DNA from: JAMIFN01 sp964544605 | GTDB lineage: Bacteria > Pseudomonadota > Gammaproteobacteria > Burkholderiales > Burkholderiaceae_C | Length of the DNA stretch: 6,678 nt | Direction of reading: 5' to 3' | Assembly (NCBI GenBank): GCA_964544605.1 | Contig: CAZJBX010000048.1 | Span: 1-6,678, forward strand | In this document: positions 1 to 6,033 of the stretch, piece after piece | Layout: each line of letters begins with the position of its first letter | Position numbering within the stretch: the first letter of the stretch is position 1 | The notes under the pieces: generated by a model | What the model saw: the letters and a program-made list of their open reading frames with translations, nothing else | Told to the model about the DNA's origin: nothing | The model's database searches: none | Made by a program: the position numbers and the translations under genes

Positions 1-1040
1 GCGGCATTGAGCACGCCATCTTGCACCTGCTGTACGCCCGTTTCTGGACCAAGGTCATGCGTGACCTTGGGCTGGTCAAGGTGGATGAGCCCTTCTCCAA
101 GCTGCTGACGCAAGGCATGGTGCTCAACCACATTTACAGCCGCCGCACCGCCAAGGGCGCGAAGGAATACTTCTGGCCGCACGATGTGGAACATGTGCTC
201 GGCGATACCGGCAAGGTGGTAGGCGCGCGCCTGACCCAAGCCGTGGACAGCGCCGACGGCCTGCTGCCCGTGGGCACAGCCATTGATTACGAAGGCGTGG
301 GCACCATGTCCAAGTCGAAAAACAATGGCGTGGACCCGCAGGATTTGATTGAAAAATACGGCGCTGACACGGCCCGCCTCTACACCATGTTCACCGCCCC
401 GCCCGAGGCCACGCTGGAATGGAACGATGCGGCGGTGGAAGGCAGCTACCGCTTTTTGCGCCGCCTGTGGCAGTTTGCGGCCAAATCGCAAGCGGCCATT
501 GCGCCCCAAGCCGCTGTGGTGCAGGCCGATTTGAGCGCGGCGGCCAAAGCCCTGCGCCTTGAAGTGCATACCGTGCTCAAGCAAATCCGCTTTGACTACG
601 AGCGCATGCACTACAACACCGTGGTCTCAGGCTGCATGAAGCTGCTCAACGCCCTAGAGGGCTTTAAGCCCAGCAAGGCTGCGGGCGATGCCGCCGTGCT
701 CAGTGAAGGCCTGTCCATTTTGCTGCGCGTGCTCTACCCCGCCTGCCCCCACATCACCCACGGCATTTGGCAGGGCTTGGGCTATGCCGCCGTGCATGGC
801 GAGCTGCTGGATGCGGCTTGGCCCGAGGTGGATGAAGCCGCCCTAGTGCAAGACGAAATCGAGCTGATGCTGCAAATCAACGGCAAACTGCGCGGCAGCG
901 TGCGGGTGGCCGCCAAAGCCAGCAAAGAGGAGATTGAAGCGGCGGCGCTGGCCAGCGAAGGCTTTGCCAAACACGCCGCTGGCACCGTGCCGAAAAAAGT
1001 GATTGTGGTGCCCGGTCGCCTCATCAATATCGTCGTTTAA
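1..1040 (+). CDS. leuS: Leucine--tRNA ligase (LeuRS), C-terminal part, 5' end outside window
   Basis: Cytoplasmic class I aminoacyl-tRNA synthetase that charges tRNA-Leu with leucine using ATP. The reading frame is open from the left edge (first full codon at base 3, GGC), giving 345 residues, about 40% of a typical 860-880 residue bacterial LeuRS. The fragment opens with GGIEHAILHLLYARFW, a hallmark of the LeuRS catalytic domain, and carries the KMSKS-type loop as TMSKSKNNGVDPQ (bases 303-341, fragment residues 101-113), then ADTARLYTMF and the tRNA-contacting anticodon-binding helical domain. It closes with the small C-terminal domain ending PGRLINIVV and TAA at 1038-1040. The first Lys of KMSKS is Thr; the functionally central second Lys is kept, so the enzyme is probably active. 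The next gene, lptE, follows after 20 bases. Identification is near certain; the editing and N-terminal Rossmann domains lie upstream of the window. Confidence 0.97.
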   Translation, partial: GIEHAILHLLYARFWTKVMRDLGLVKVDEPFSKLLTQGMVLNHIYSRRTAKGAKEYFWPHDVEHVLGDTGKVVGARLTQAVDSADGLLPVGTAIDYEGVGTMSKSKNNGVDPQDLIEKYGADTARLYTMFTAPPEATLEWNDAAVEGSYRFLRRLWQFAAKSQAAIAPQAAVVQADLSAAAKALRLEVHTVLKQIRFDYERMHYNTVVSGCMKLLNALEGFKPSKAAGDAAVLSEGLSILLRVLYPACPHITHGIWQGLGYAAVHGELLDAAWPEVDEAALVQDEIELMLQINGKLRGSVRVAAKASKEEIEAAALASEGFAKHAAGTVPKKVIVVPGRLINIVV

Positions 1041-1048
1041 CGCGCGTG

Positions 1049-1054
1049 AAGGAG
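1049..1054 (+). promoter_or_regulatory. Ribosome binding site of lptE
   Basis: AAGGAG stands 6 bases before the ATG at 1061 and is the strongest Shine-Dalgarno match in the window. It decides the lptE start: the in-frame GTG at 1046 would place the start inside or upstream of this site, so ATG 1061 is preferred. Confidence 0.8.
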
Positions 1055-1060
1055 ACCGCC

Positions 1061-1603
1061 ATGCAGCGCCGCCGTTTGCTCACTTTGGCCGCCGCCCTTG
1101 GCTTGGCTGGCAGCTTGGCCGCCTGCGGCTTTGCCCTCAAAGGGGCCACGCCCATGCCTTTTGCCAGCATCTTTATTGATGCCACAGAAAAAGGCCCGGT
1201 GGTCACGGCCTTGCGCCGCCATTTGGCCGATAGCCCTGGCCTGCAAGTGCTGGAGCTGGCCGAGGAGCGCGAGCGCGCCCAAGTGCGCCTGCGCATTGAC
1301 AGCGATGGCCGCCAGCAGCGCAATATCGGCGCCAACACCTATGGCCTGACCCGCGAGCGCCAGCTCTCCACCACATTCAGCTATGCGTTGGAGGCGGCCA
1401 ATGGCCAACCCTTGGGCGAGGCCGTGAGCCTGAGCCAGCACCGCGACATCAACTACGACGAGTCCTTGGCCCTGTCGAAAGAGGCCGAGGAGGACATGCT
1501 CTACCAAGACATGGCCGAGGACTTGGCCGCGCAAGTCATGCGCCGCCTCGCCGCCGTGAAACTACCCACTGAGGCCGCACCGCCCGCTGCGCCGCAGCCA
1601 TGA
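1061..1603 (+). CDS. lptE: LPS-assembly lipoprotein LptE
   Basis: Outer-membrane lipoprotein that plugs the LptD barrel and helps place lipopolysaccharide in the outer leaflet. The 180-residue product starts with a lipoprotein signal peptide: MQRRRLLTLAAALGLAGS followed by lipobox LAAC with Cys22 as the predicted lipidation site. The mature N-terminus CGFALKG matches the family pattern CGFxLRG. Further LptE-like features are LTRERQLSTTFSYAL (residues 96-110), RDINYDESLALSKEAEEDML (128-147) and a C-terminal helix ending in QVMRRLAA. The tail after residue 168 is Pro/Ala rich and probably disordered. Length is normal for the family. ATG 1061 was chosen over GTG 1046 because of the AAGGAG site. 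It follows leuS, a common arrangement in beta- and gammaproteobacteria, and its TGA overlaps the next ATG (1600-1603), suggesting translational coupling. The n-region has three Arg in a row but lacks a good Tat consensus. Confidence 0.93.
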   Translation: MQRRRLLTLAAALGLAGSLAACGFALKGATPMPFASIFIDATEKGPVVTALRRHLADSPGLQVLELAEERERAQVRLRIDSDGRQQRNIGANTYGLTRERQLSTTFSYALEAANGQPLGEAVSLSQHRDINYDESLALSKEAEEDMLYQDMAEDLAAQVMRRLAAVKLPTEAAPPAAPQP

Positions 1604-2760
1604 AGCTGACGCGGCGGCAATGGCTGGGCTGGGGTGCGGCAAGTGCCGCCGCCCTTGGCGTGGCCGCCTGCCGCCCCATGCAGCCGAACTGGCGCACTTG
1701 GCTGGCACCCCATGCCCCTGCTTGGCCGCAGCTCAAGCTCAATTTGCTGGGCAGCCACATCATCCCCCACGGCACAGCCCTCAATGATTGGCCCGTGGGG
1801 GGCTTGTCTGGCCTGGATTACGATGTCCAAACGGGCTACTTCTACGCCATCAGCGACGACCGCGCCAAACGCGGCCCACTGCGCCTGCTGCGCTTTCGCT
1901 GGCCCCTAGAGGGCCGCCGCCTTGGGCCACTTGAGCTGCTGGAGCACATCCCCATCAGCGACCCGCAAGGCCAGCCCTACCCGCGCTTGGGCCAACACAG
2001 CGCCGCGCGCCCCCATGTGCCCGATGCCGAAGCCCTGCGCTTTGACCCTGCCAGCCGCAGCCTGTGGTGGGCCAGCGAGGGCGATAGCCGCCACGCCATG
2101 CCGCCGCTGCTGCGGCAGGTGAATTTGCGCGGCCAACATCTGCAAAATTTGCCGCTGCCGCCCATGCTGCGCGAAGTGCAGCGCCAAGGCCACGGCCCGC
2201 GCAACAATTTGGGGCCTGAGGGTGTGGCGCTCTCACCCGATGGCAGCTTGTGGCTGGCGATGGAGGGCAGCTTGCAGCAAGACGGCAACCCAGGCGAAAA
2301 ACCCGCCCCCGTGCGCATCAGCCAATTGCAGCCCAGCAGCGGCCAGCTTATGGCGCAATACGCCTACCAACCCGAGCCCTACGGCAGCCAAGGCGTGTTT
2401 GGCGAGAACGGCGTGAGCGACATCCTCAGCCTCGATGCGCGTTATTTGCTGGTGCTTGAACGCGGCTTCAGCCTCATCAGCGGCCTGCGGCTCAAGCTCT
2501 TTTTGGCCGACACCCAAGGCGGCAGCACCGTGCAAAACCTGCCCAGCTTGAAGGATGCGACCTATACGCCCATGCCCAAGCGGCTCATTCAAGACTTCTG
2601 GCACAGCGAACTGCGCCCCCTCGATAATATGGAAGCCCTGTGCTGGGGCCCGCGCCTGCCCAATGGGCGGCGCAGCCTCATCACCCTCACAGACAACAAC
2701 TTCAACCGCCTGCAAAAAACGCAGATTGCGGCCTTTGAACTGATAGAAGAAAGCGCCTGA
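1600..2760 (+). CDS. Exported phytase-like esterase-family lipoprotein
   Basis: A 386-residue product resembling the 'esterase-like activity of phytase' family (Pfam PF13449), predicted six-bladed propeller enzymes; the true substrate is unknown. Supporting segments, in order: VGGLSGLDYD (67-76), FYAISDDRAK (81-90), VPDAEALRFDP (140-150), LGPEGVALSPDGSLWLAMEG (204-223), ENGVSDILSLDARYLLVLER (269-288) and DNMEALCWGPRLPNGRRSLI (342-361) with TDNNFN after it. The repeated acidic loop pattern is typical of this family. The N-terminus TRRQWLGWGAASAAALGVAAC contains both a twin-arginine-like motif (TRRQWL) and a lipobox ending at Cys24, so it may be a Tat-exported lipoprotein; Arg25 at +2 does not signal inner-membrane retention. 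The start overlaps the lptE stop by ATGA with no clear Shine-Dalgarno, consistent with coupled translation. It sits where holA often lies. Family call is fairly secure; function is open. Confidence 0.82.
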   Translation: MKLTRRQWLGWGAASAAALGVAACRPMQPNWRTWLAPHAPAWPQLKLNLLGSHIIPHGTALNDWPVGGLSGLDYDVQTGYFYAISDDRAKRGPLRLLRFRWPLEGRRLGPLELLEHIPISDPQGQPYPRLGQHSAARPHVPDAEALRFDPASRSLWWASEGDSRHAMPPLLRQVNLRGQHLQNLPLPPMLREVQRQGHGPRNNLGPEGVALSPDGSLWLAMEGSLQQDGNPGEKPAPVRISQLQPSSGQLMAQYAYQPEPYGSQGVFGENGVSDILSLDARYLLVLERGFSLISGLRLKLFLADTQGGSTVQNLPSLKDATYTPMPKRLIQDFWHSELRPLDNMEALCWGPRLPNGRRSLITLTDNNFNRLQKTQIAAFELIEESA

Positions 2761-2765
2761 TTCCC

Positions 2766-3575
2766 ATGACAATCGCATTCATCGGCGGCGGCAATATGGC
2801 CAGCGCCATCATTGCCGGCCTGCTGCGCCAAGGGCAAGCCGCCGCTGGCATCCACATTGTTGAGCCCTATGCGCCCCAGCGCGACAAACTGCTGCAAGAC
2901 TTTGCAGGCGTGCAAGTACACGCCGCCGCTGGCCCCACCTTGGCCGGCTGCGAGCTGGTGGTCTGGGCCGTCAAGCCGCAAGTGCTCAAAGAAGTGGCGC
3001 AAAGCACCGCCGCCCACCTGCCCCCAGCCCTGCACTTGAGCGTGGTGGCGGGCATAGGCTCTGACAGCCTGGCCGCTTGGCTGGGCCACGAGCGCGTGGT
3101 GCGCGCCATGCCCAACACCCCCGCCTTGGTCGGCCAAGGCATGACCGCCCTTTACGCCCGCGCCGCCGTGCAAGCGGCAGACCGCAGCGCCATTGAACAC
3201 ACCTTGGCCGCCACGGGCGAGCTGCTGTGGGTAGCGCAAGAGGCCGATTTGGATGCCGTGACCGCCGTCTCTGGCTCTGGCCCCGCCTATGTCTTTTACT
3301 TTATGGAAGCCATGATGGCCGCTGGCGAAGCCATGGGCCTGAGCGCCGCCCAAGCGCGGCAATTGACCTTGGCCACCTTCCGAGGTGCCACACAATTGGC
3401 GCAAGACTCGCCCGACAGCCCCGCCACCCTGCGCGAGCGCGTCACCAGCAAAGGCGGCACCACCTACGCCGCCATCAGCCACCTGCAAGCCGCTGGCGTG
3501 GCCAAAAACCTGCAAGCGGCCATGCGCCAAGCCCAGCAACGCGCCCAAGAGCTGGGCCAAGAATTCGGCCACTGA
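2766..3575 (+). CDS. proC: Pyrroline-5-carboxylate reductase
   Basis: Cytoplasmic NAD(P)H-dependent enzyme that reduces 1-pyrroline-5-carboxylate to L-proline, the last step of proline synthesis. The 269-residue length is typical. The N-terminal Rossmann fold opens with MTIAFIGGGNMASAIIAGLL (1-20), including the dinucleotide-binding glycines 7-9. AVKPQ (68-72), VVRAMPNTPA (111-120) and VSGSGPAYVF (168-177) are standard family blocks. The C-terminal dimerisation/substrate domain has the P5CR signature around LRERVTSKGGTTYAAI (222-237). ATG 2766 is five bases after the preceding stop; only a weak purine-rich stretch lies before it (GAAGAAAG around 2746-2753). Its TGA (3573-3575) shares its A with the ATG of selO. 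It is probably expressed as part of the leuS-lptE run; nothing in the sequence indicates proline-dependent control. Confidence 0.97.
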   Translation: MTIAFIGGGNMASAIIAGLLRQGQAAAGIHIVEPYAPQRDKLLQDFAGVQVHAAAGPTLAGCELVVWAVKPQVLKEVAQSTAAHLPPALHLSVVAGIGSDSLAAWLGHERVVRAMPNTPALVGQGMTALYARAAVQAADRSAIEHTLAATGELLWVAQEADLDAVTAVSGSGPAYVFYFMEAMMAAGEAMGLSAAQARQLTLATFRGATQLAQDSPDSPATLRERVTSKGGTTYAAISHLQAAGVAKNLQAAMRQAQQRAQELGQEFGH

Positions 3576-5131
3576 TGCCCACCGCCGCCCTGCTGCCCAC
3601 CACGGCCAGCCTCTTGCAGCGCCTCGGCACTGGCCCCCAAGCTGCCAGCTACAGCCAGCGCATCAGCGCCCAAAACCTGCCGCAGCCGCATTGGCTGCTG
3701 CAAAACCCCGAGCTGGCCGCTGAACTCGGCCTAGATGCAGATTTTTTCGCCCACAGCGCCGCCCTGCCCTTGCTGGCGGGGCAAATCGAGCACCGCGCTG
3801 AATTCCACGCCAGCGCCTACAGCGGCCACCAATTTGGCATTTGGGCCGGGCAATTGGGCGATGGCCGCGCCCTCAGCCTGGGCGCATTGGCCACGCCGCA
3901 GGGCGAGCAAGAGCTGCAACTCAAAGGCGCTGGCCTCACCCCCTACTCCCGCCACGGCGATGGCCGCGCCGTGCTGCGCTCCAGCCTGCGCGAATACTGG
4001 GCCAGCGAAGCCATGCACGCCTTGGGCATCCCCAGCAGCCGCGCCCTCAGCTTGGTCGGCTCGCCCCTGCCCGTGCAGCGCGAGCACACTGAGAGCGCCG
4101 CCGTGCTCTGCCGCACTGCGCCCAGTTTTCTGCGCATAGGCCATATCGAGCACTGGGCCGCTTGGGGCCTGCAAAAGAATGACCTGCGCCCGCTGCAAAC
4201 GCTGTTGCAGGGCCTCATGGCGCAGCACTTTGCGCCCTGCTTGCAGGCCCAGCAGCCGCTGCTGGCTTGGCTGGCCGAAGTCGTGCGCCGCAACGCCCAA
4301 CTGGTGGCGCAGTGGCAGGCCGTCGGCTTTTGCCACGGCGTGCTCAATACCGACAACATCAGCTTGCTGGGCCTGAGCATGGACTACGGCCCCTACCAAT
4401 GGCTGGACGCCTACGACCCCGAACACATCTGCAACGCCTCAGACACCCAAGGCCGCTACCGCTACAGCCGCCAGCCCGCCATCATGCGCTGGAATCTGTT
4501 TGCCTTGGGCCAGGCCCTGCTGCCCGCCCTCACACCAGCCATGAAGGATGATGAAACCGCCGCTGGCGAGGCCCTAATTGCCGTGCTCGAAGGCTTTGAA
4601 GCCGAATACCAAGCCGCCCACCAAACGCAAATGGCCGCCAAACTGGGCTTGAGTAAGCTGGACGCAGCAGCGCAAAGCGCCTTGGCCGATTTGCTCAAAC
4701 TGCTGGCCCGCTACCGCTGCGATTGGTCGCTTTTTTGGCGACGCTGGGCCGAGGCCCTGCAACACTGGTCTGGCGCTTCGCCGATGGCCGAGCAAGCCCA
4801 AGCCTTTGCTGCGCTGCGGCCTTTGTTCAACGAGCCCGCCGCTTTTGAACACTGGCTGGCCAACGCCCTGCCCCTGTGGCAACAAGCGGCGCAAAACCAG
4901 CCAGAGGCCGAGGCCGCCCGCGCCGCCAGCCTGCAGGCCAACCCCATCTATGTGCTTCGCAACCACCTGGCGCAAGAAGCCATTGCCGCCGCCGAAGCAG
5001 GCGATATACAGCCCGCCCAGCGCTTGGCCCAAGTGCTGCGTCAGCCCTACACGCCGCAAGCTGGGGCCGAAGCCTACGCCGCCCTGCCGCCCGCTTGGGC
5101 CAGCAGCCTCAGCATCTCTTGCTCGTCTTGA
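3575..5131 (+). CDS. selO: Protein adenylyltransferase SelO (YdiU/UPF0061 family pseudokinase)
   Basis: A kinase-fold enzyme that transfers AMP from ATP to hydroxyl side chains of target proteins (AMPylation), linked in other bacteria to redox homeostasis. The 518-residue product is within family range. Landmarks: SGHQFGIWAGQLGDGRA (83-99); LQLKGAGLTPYSR (114-126) with ATP-site Lys117; LREYWASEAMHALGIPSSRA (138-157) with Glu140; Arg180 and Arg187 at the positions of the phosphate-binding arginines; FCHGVLNTDN (252-261) with Asp260/Asn261 as likely catalytic base and metal ligand; DYGP with Asp270 as second metal ligand; LDAYDPEHICNASD (277-290). These agree with the Pseudomonas SelO active site as I recall it. 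The protein ends SISCSS: Cys516 matches the selenocysteine of eukaryotic SelO and the C-terminal Cys of E. coli YdiU. It is a plain TGC codon. The frame is open further upstream inside proC, but ATG 3575 gives the right N-terminus and overlaps the proC stop by one base. Confidence 0.95.
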   Translation: MPTAALLPTTASLLQRLGTGPQAASYSQRISAQNLPQPHWLLQNPELAAELGLDADFFAHSAALPLLAGQIEHRAEFHASAYSGHQFGIWAGQLGDGRALSLGALATPQGEQELQLKGAGLTPYSRHGDGRAVLRSSLREYWASEAMHALGIPSSRALSLVGSPLPVQREHTESAAVLCRTAPSFLRIGHIEHWAAWGLQKNDLRPLQTLLQGLMAQHFAPCLQAQQPLLAWLAEVVRRNAQLVAQWQAVGFCHGVLNTDNISLLGLSMDYGPYQWLDAYDPEHICNASDTQGRYRYSRQPAIMRWNLFALGQALLPALTPAMKDDETAAGEALIAVLEGFEAEYQAAHQTQMAAKLGLSKLDAAAQSALADLLKLLARYRCDWSLFWRRWAEALQHWSGASPMAEQAQAFAALRPLFNEPAAFEHWLANALPLWQQAAQNQPEAEAARAASLQANPIYVLRNHLAQEAIAAAEAGDIQPAQRLAQVLRQPYTPQAGAEAYAALPPAWASSLSISCSS

Positions 5132-5132
5132 A

Positions 5133-5138
5133 TACAAT
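5133..5138 (+). promoter_or_regulatory. Possible -10 box of an Sco gene promoter
   Basis: TACAAT matches the sigma-70 -10 consensus at five of six positions and lies directly after the selO stop, about 45 bases before the Sco start. No convincing -35 hexamer is found 16-18 bases upstream (the bases there are CAGCAT and neighbours, inside selO). An independent promoter for the Sco gene is plausible because the 51-base gap is the largest between genes so far, but the evidence is weak. Confidence 0.28.
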
Positions 5139-5146
5139 GCAGCCAC

Positions 5147-5166
5147 ACCTAGGGTTTTTACCTAGG
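5147..5166 (+). repeat. Two ACCTAGG repeats in the selO-Sco gap
   Basis: ACCTAGG occurs at 5147-5153 and again at 5160-5166, start to start 13 bases, with GTTTTT between. Because CCTAGG is its own reverse complement, the pair is both a direct and an inverted repeat and could form a 6-bp stem with a 7-base loop in RNA. The T-run is in the loop, not after the stem, so this is not an intrinsic terminator. It lies between the candidate -10 and the ribosome binding site of the Sco gene, where an operator or leader hairpin would sit. Function unknown. Confidence 0.45.
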
Positions 5167-5173
5167 CTGAAAT

Positions 5174-5179
5174 GAGGTG
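5174..5179 (+). promoter_or_regulatory. Ribosome binding site of the Sco gene
   Basis: GAGGTG, complementary to the 16S rRNA 3' tail, ends three bases before the ATG at 5183. It supports ATG 5183 over the in-frame GTG at 5177, which lies within the site itself. Confidence 0.65.
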
Positions 5180-5182
5180 CTT

Positions 5183-5833
5183 ATGTTGTTTCGATTTCTG
5201 ACTGCTGTGGCCCTGCTCTGCACTCTGGCCGCCTGCCAGCCTGATGCGCTGCCCCAAAAAGACGGGGCCTTCCACAGCCTCAACATCACAGGCGTGCGCT
5301 ACGCCCAAGGCTTTGAACTGCCCGACAGCCAAGGCCAGCGCCGCACACTGGCCGACTTCAAGGGCCAAGTCGTCGTCGTCTTTTTTGGCTACACCCACTG
5401 CCCCGATGTCTGCCCCATCACCCTGGCCGAGCTTAAAGAAGCCAAACGCCAAATGGGCGAGTTGGGCGATCGCGTGCAAGGCATCTTCATCACCCTTGAC
5501 CCCGAACGCGACACGCCCGCCCTACTCAGCCAATATGTGCCCGCCTTCGACCCCAGCTTCATCGCCCTGCGCGGCAGCCCCGAGGCCACCCGCAAACTCG
5601 CCGCCCACTACCGCGTTTACAGCAAAGTCGTGGGCGACGAGCAAGACCCTGACTACAGCATCGACCACACCGCCGCCTCCTTCATCTACGACACCCAAGG
5701 CCGCATCCGCCTCTACAACCGCTTCAACCAAGGGCCAGAGCGCCTCGCCGCCGACCTCAGCGCCCTGCTGCAAGAAGCCAGCCCCACTGCTGCTCGCCCG
5801 CCCCCCAGCCCAGCGCCAGCGCTGACGCCATAA
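5183..5833 (+). CDS. SCO1/SenC family copper chaperone lipoprotein
   Basis: Thioredoxin-fold protein facing the periplasm that binds copper and helps assemble the CuA centre of cytochrome c oxidase; some relatives act mainly as thiol reductases. The 216-residue product starts with a lipoprotein signal, MLFRFLTAVALLCTLAAC, with lipobox LAAC and Cys18 as anchor. The core has GFELPDSQGQRRTLADFKGQ (43-62), FFGYTHCPDVCPIT (67-80) with the copper/redox pair Cys73 and Cys77, IFITLDPERDTP (101-112), and YSIDHTAASFIYD (158-170) with His162, the third copper ligand. All three ligands are present. The end, from about residue 199, is a Pro/Ala-rich tail (RPPPSPAP) outside the fold. No cytochrome oxidase genes are adjacent, so its link to a given oxidase cannot be read from context. 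It may be read from its own weak promoter or from the upstream run. Confidence 0.94.
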   Translation: MLFRFLTAVALLCTLAACQPDALPQKDGAFHSLNITGVRYAQGFELPDSQGQRRTLADFKGQVVVVFFGYTHCPDVCPITLAELKEAKRQMGELGDRVQGIFITLDPERDTPALLSQYVPAFDPSFIALRGSPEATRKLAAHYRVYSKVVGDEQDPDYSIDHTAASFIYDTQGRIRLYNRFNQGPERLAADLSALLQEASPTAARPPPSPAPALTP

Positions 5834-6033
5834 GAGGCCGCTGCGCCTCGGCCAAAGCACAGCAAAAGCACTCATCACGCCCCCGCTGCATATAAGGCAA
5901 GTCACATTTTTTGGTAGGATGCGCCAACTCCCCGCCGATTGCACTTGCTTCCTATGCAGCCGCCCCATTTGCTCACTCTGCGGCACCGGCCTCCTACCCG
6001 CAAGCACGGCCCCACCTAGACCCATATAACGCC
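5834..6033. other. Spacer between Sco gene and hsdM, probable junction of backbone and accessory DNA
   Basis: Two hundred bases with no supported gene. At its left end GAGGC/GCCTC (5834-5838 with 5845-5849) and the alternative GGCCG/CGGCC (5836-5840 with 5849-5853) can form short 5-bp hairpins, but no T-run follows directly, so this is at best a weak terminator. A T6 run is at 5907-5912. Codon use and palindrome content change across the spacer. No tRNA end, attachment-site-like direct repeat or transposase remnant is visible. Confidence 0.5.
5912..5920 (+). promoter_or_regulatory. Possible extended -10 promoter for hsdM
   Basis: TGGTAGGAT fits the extended -10 pattern TGnTAnnnT just after a T6 run, about 115 bases before the hsdM ATG. 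No good -35 is present, which extended -10 promoters can tolerate. It is one of few promoter-like strings in the spacer; TATAAG at 5891-5896 is an alternative, also without a -35. Confidence 0.25.

Noticed and set aside
2589..3572. Long open frame of 327 codons on the minus strand opposite proC
   Set aside because: The product is rich in Gly, Ala, His and Gln with no recognisable motif and lies exactly antisense to a certain proC gene; G+C-rich third positions commonly keep this antisense frame open.
3227..3574. Upstream extension of the SelO frame by 116 codons inside proC
   Set aside because: The extension is Arg/Pro-rich, unlike SelO, and proC is certain in the other frame; ATG 3575 gives the expected SelO N-terminus.
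5137..5175. 12-codon mini-ORF (MQPHLGFLPRLK) ending in the Sco ribosome binding site
   Set aside because: No Shine-Dalgarno before it and no sign of a leader-peptide logic such as repeated codons; most likely chance.
5834..5853. Intrinsic terminator after the Sco gene
   Set aside because: The possible stems are only 5 bp and are not followed by a T-run; the T6 at 5907 is more than 50 bases away.
5954..6019. 21-codon ORF in the spacer before hsdM, beginning with ATGCAGCC as do 5137 and 6034
   Set aside because: No ribosome binding site and no recognisable product; the shared eight bases are too short to be meaningful.
5522..6025. Minus-strand frame across the Sco gene end and spacer
   Set aside because: Most of it is antisense to the Sco gene and the spacer-derived part (Met-Gly-Leu-Gly start) shows no family resemblance or start signals.
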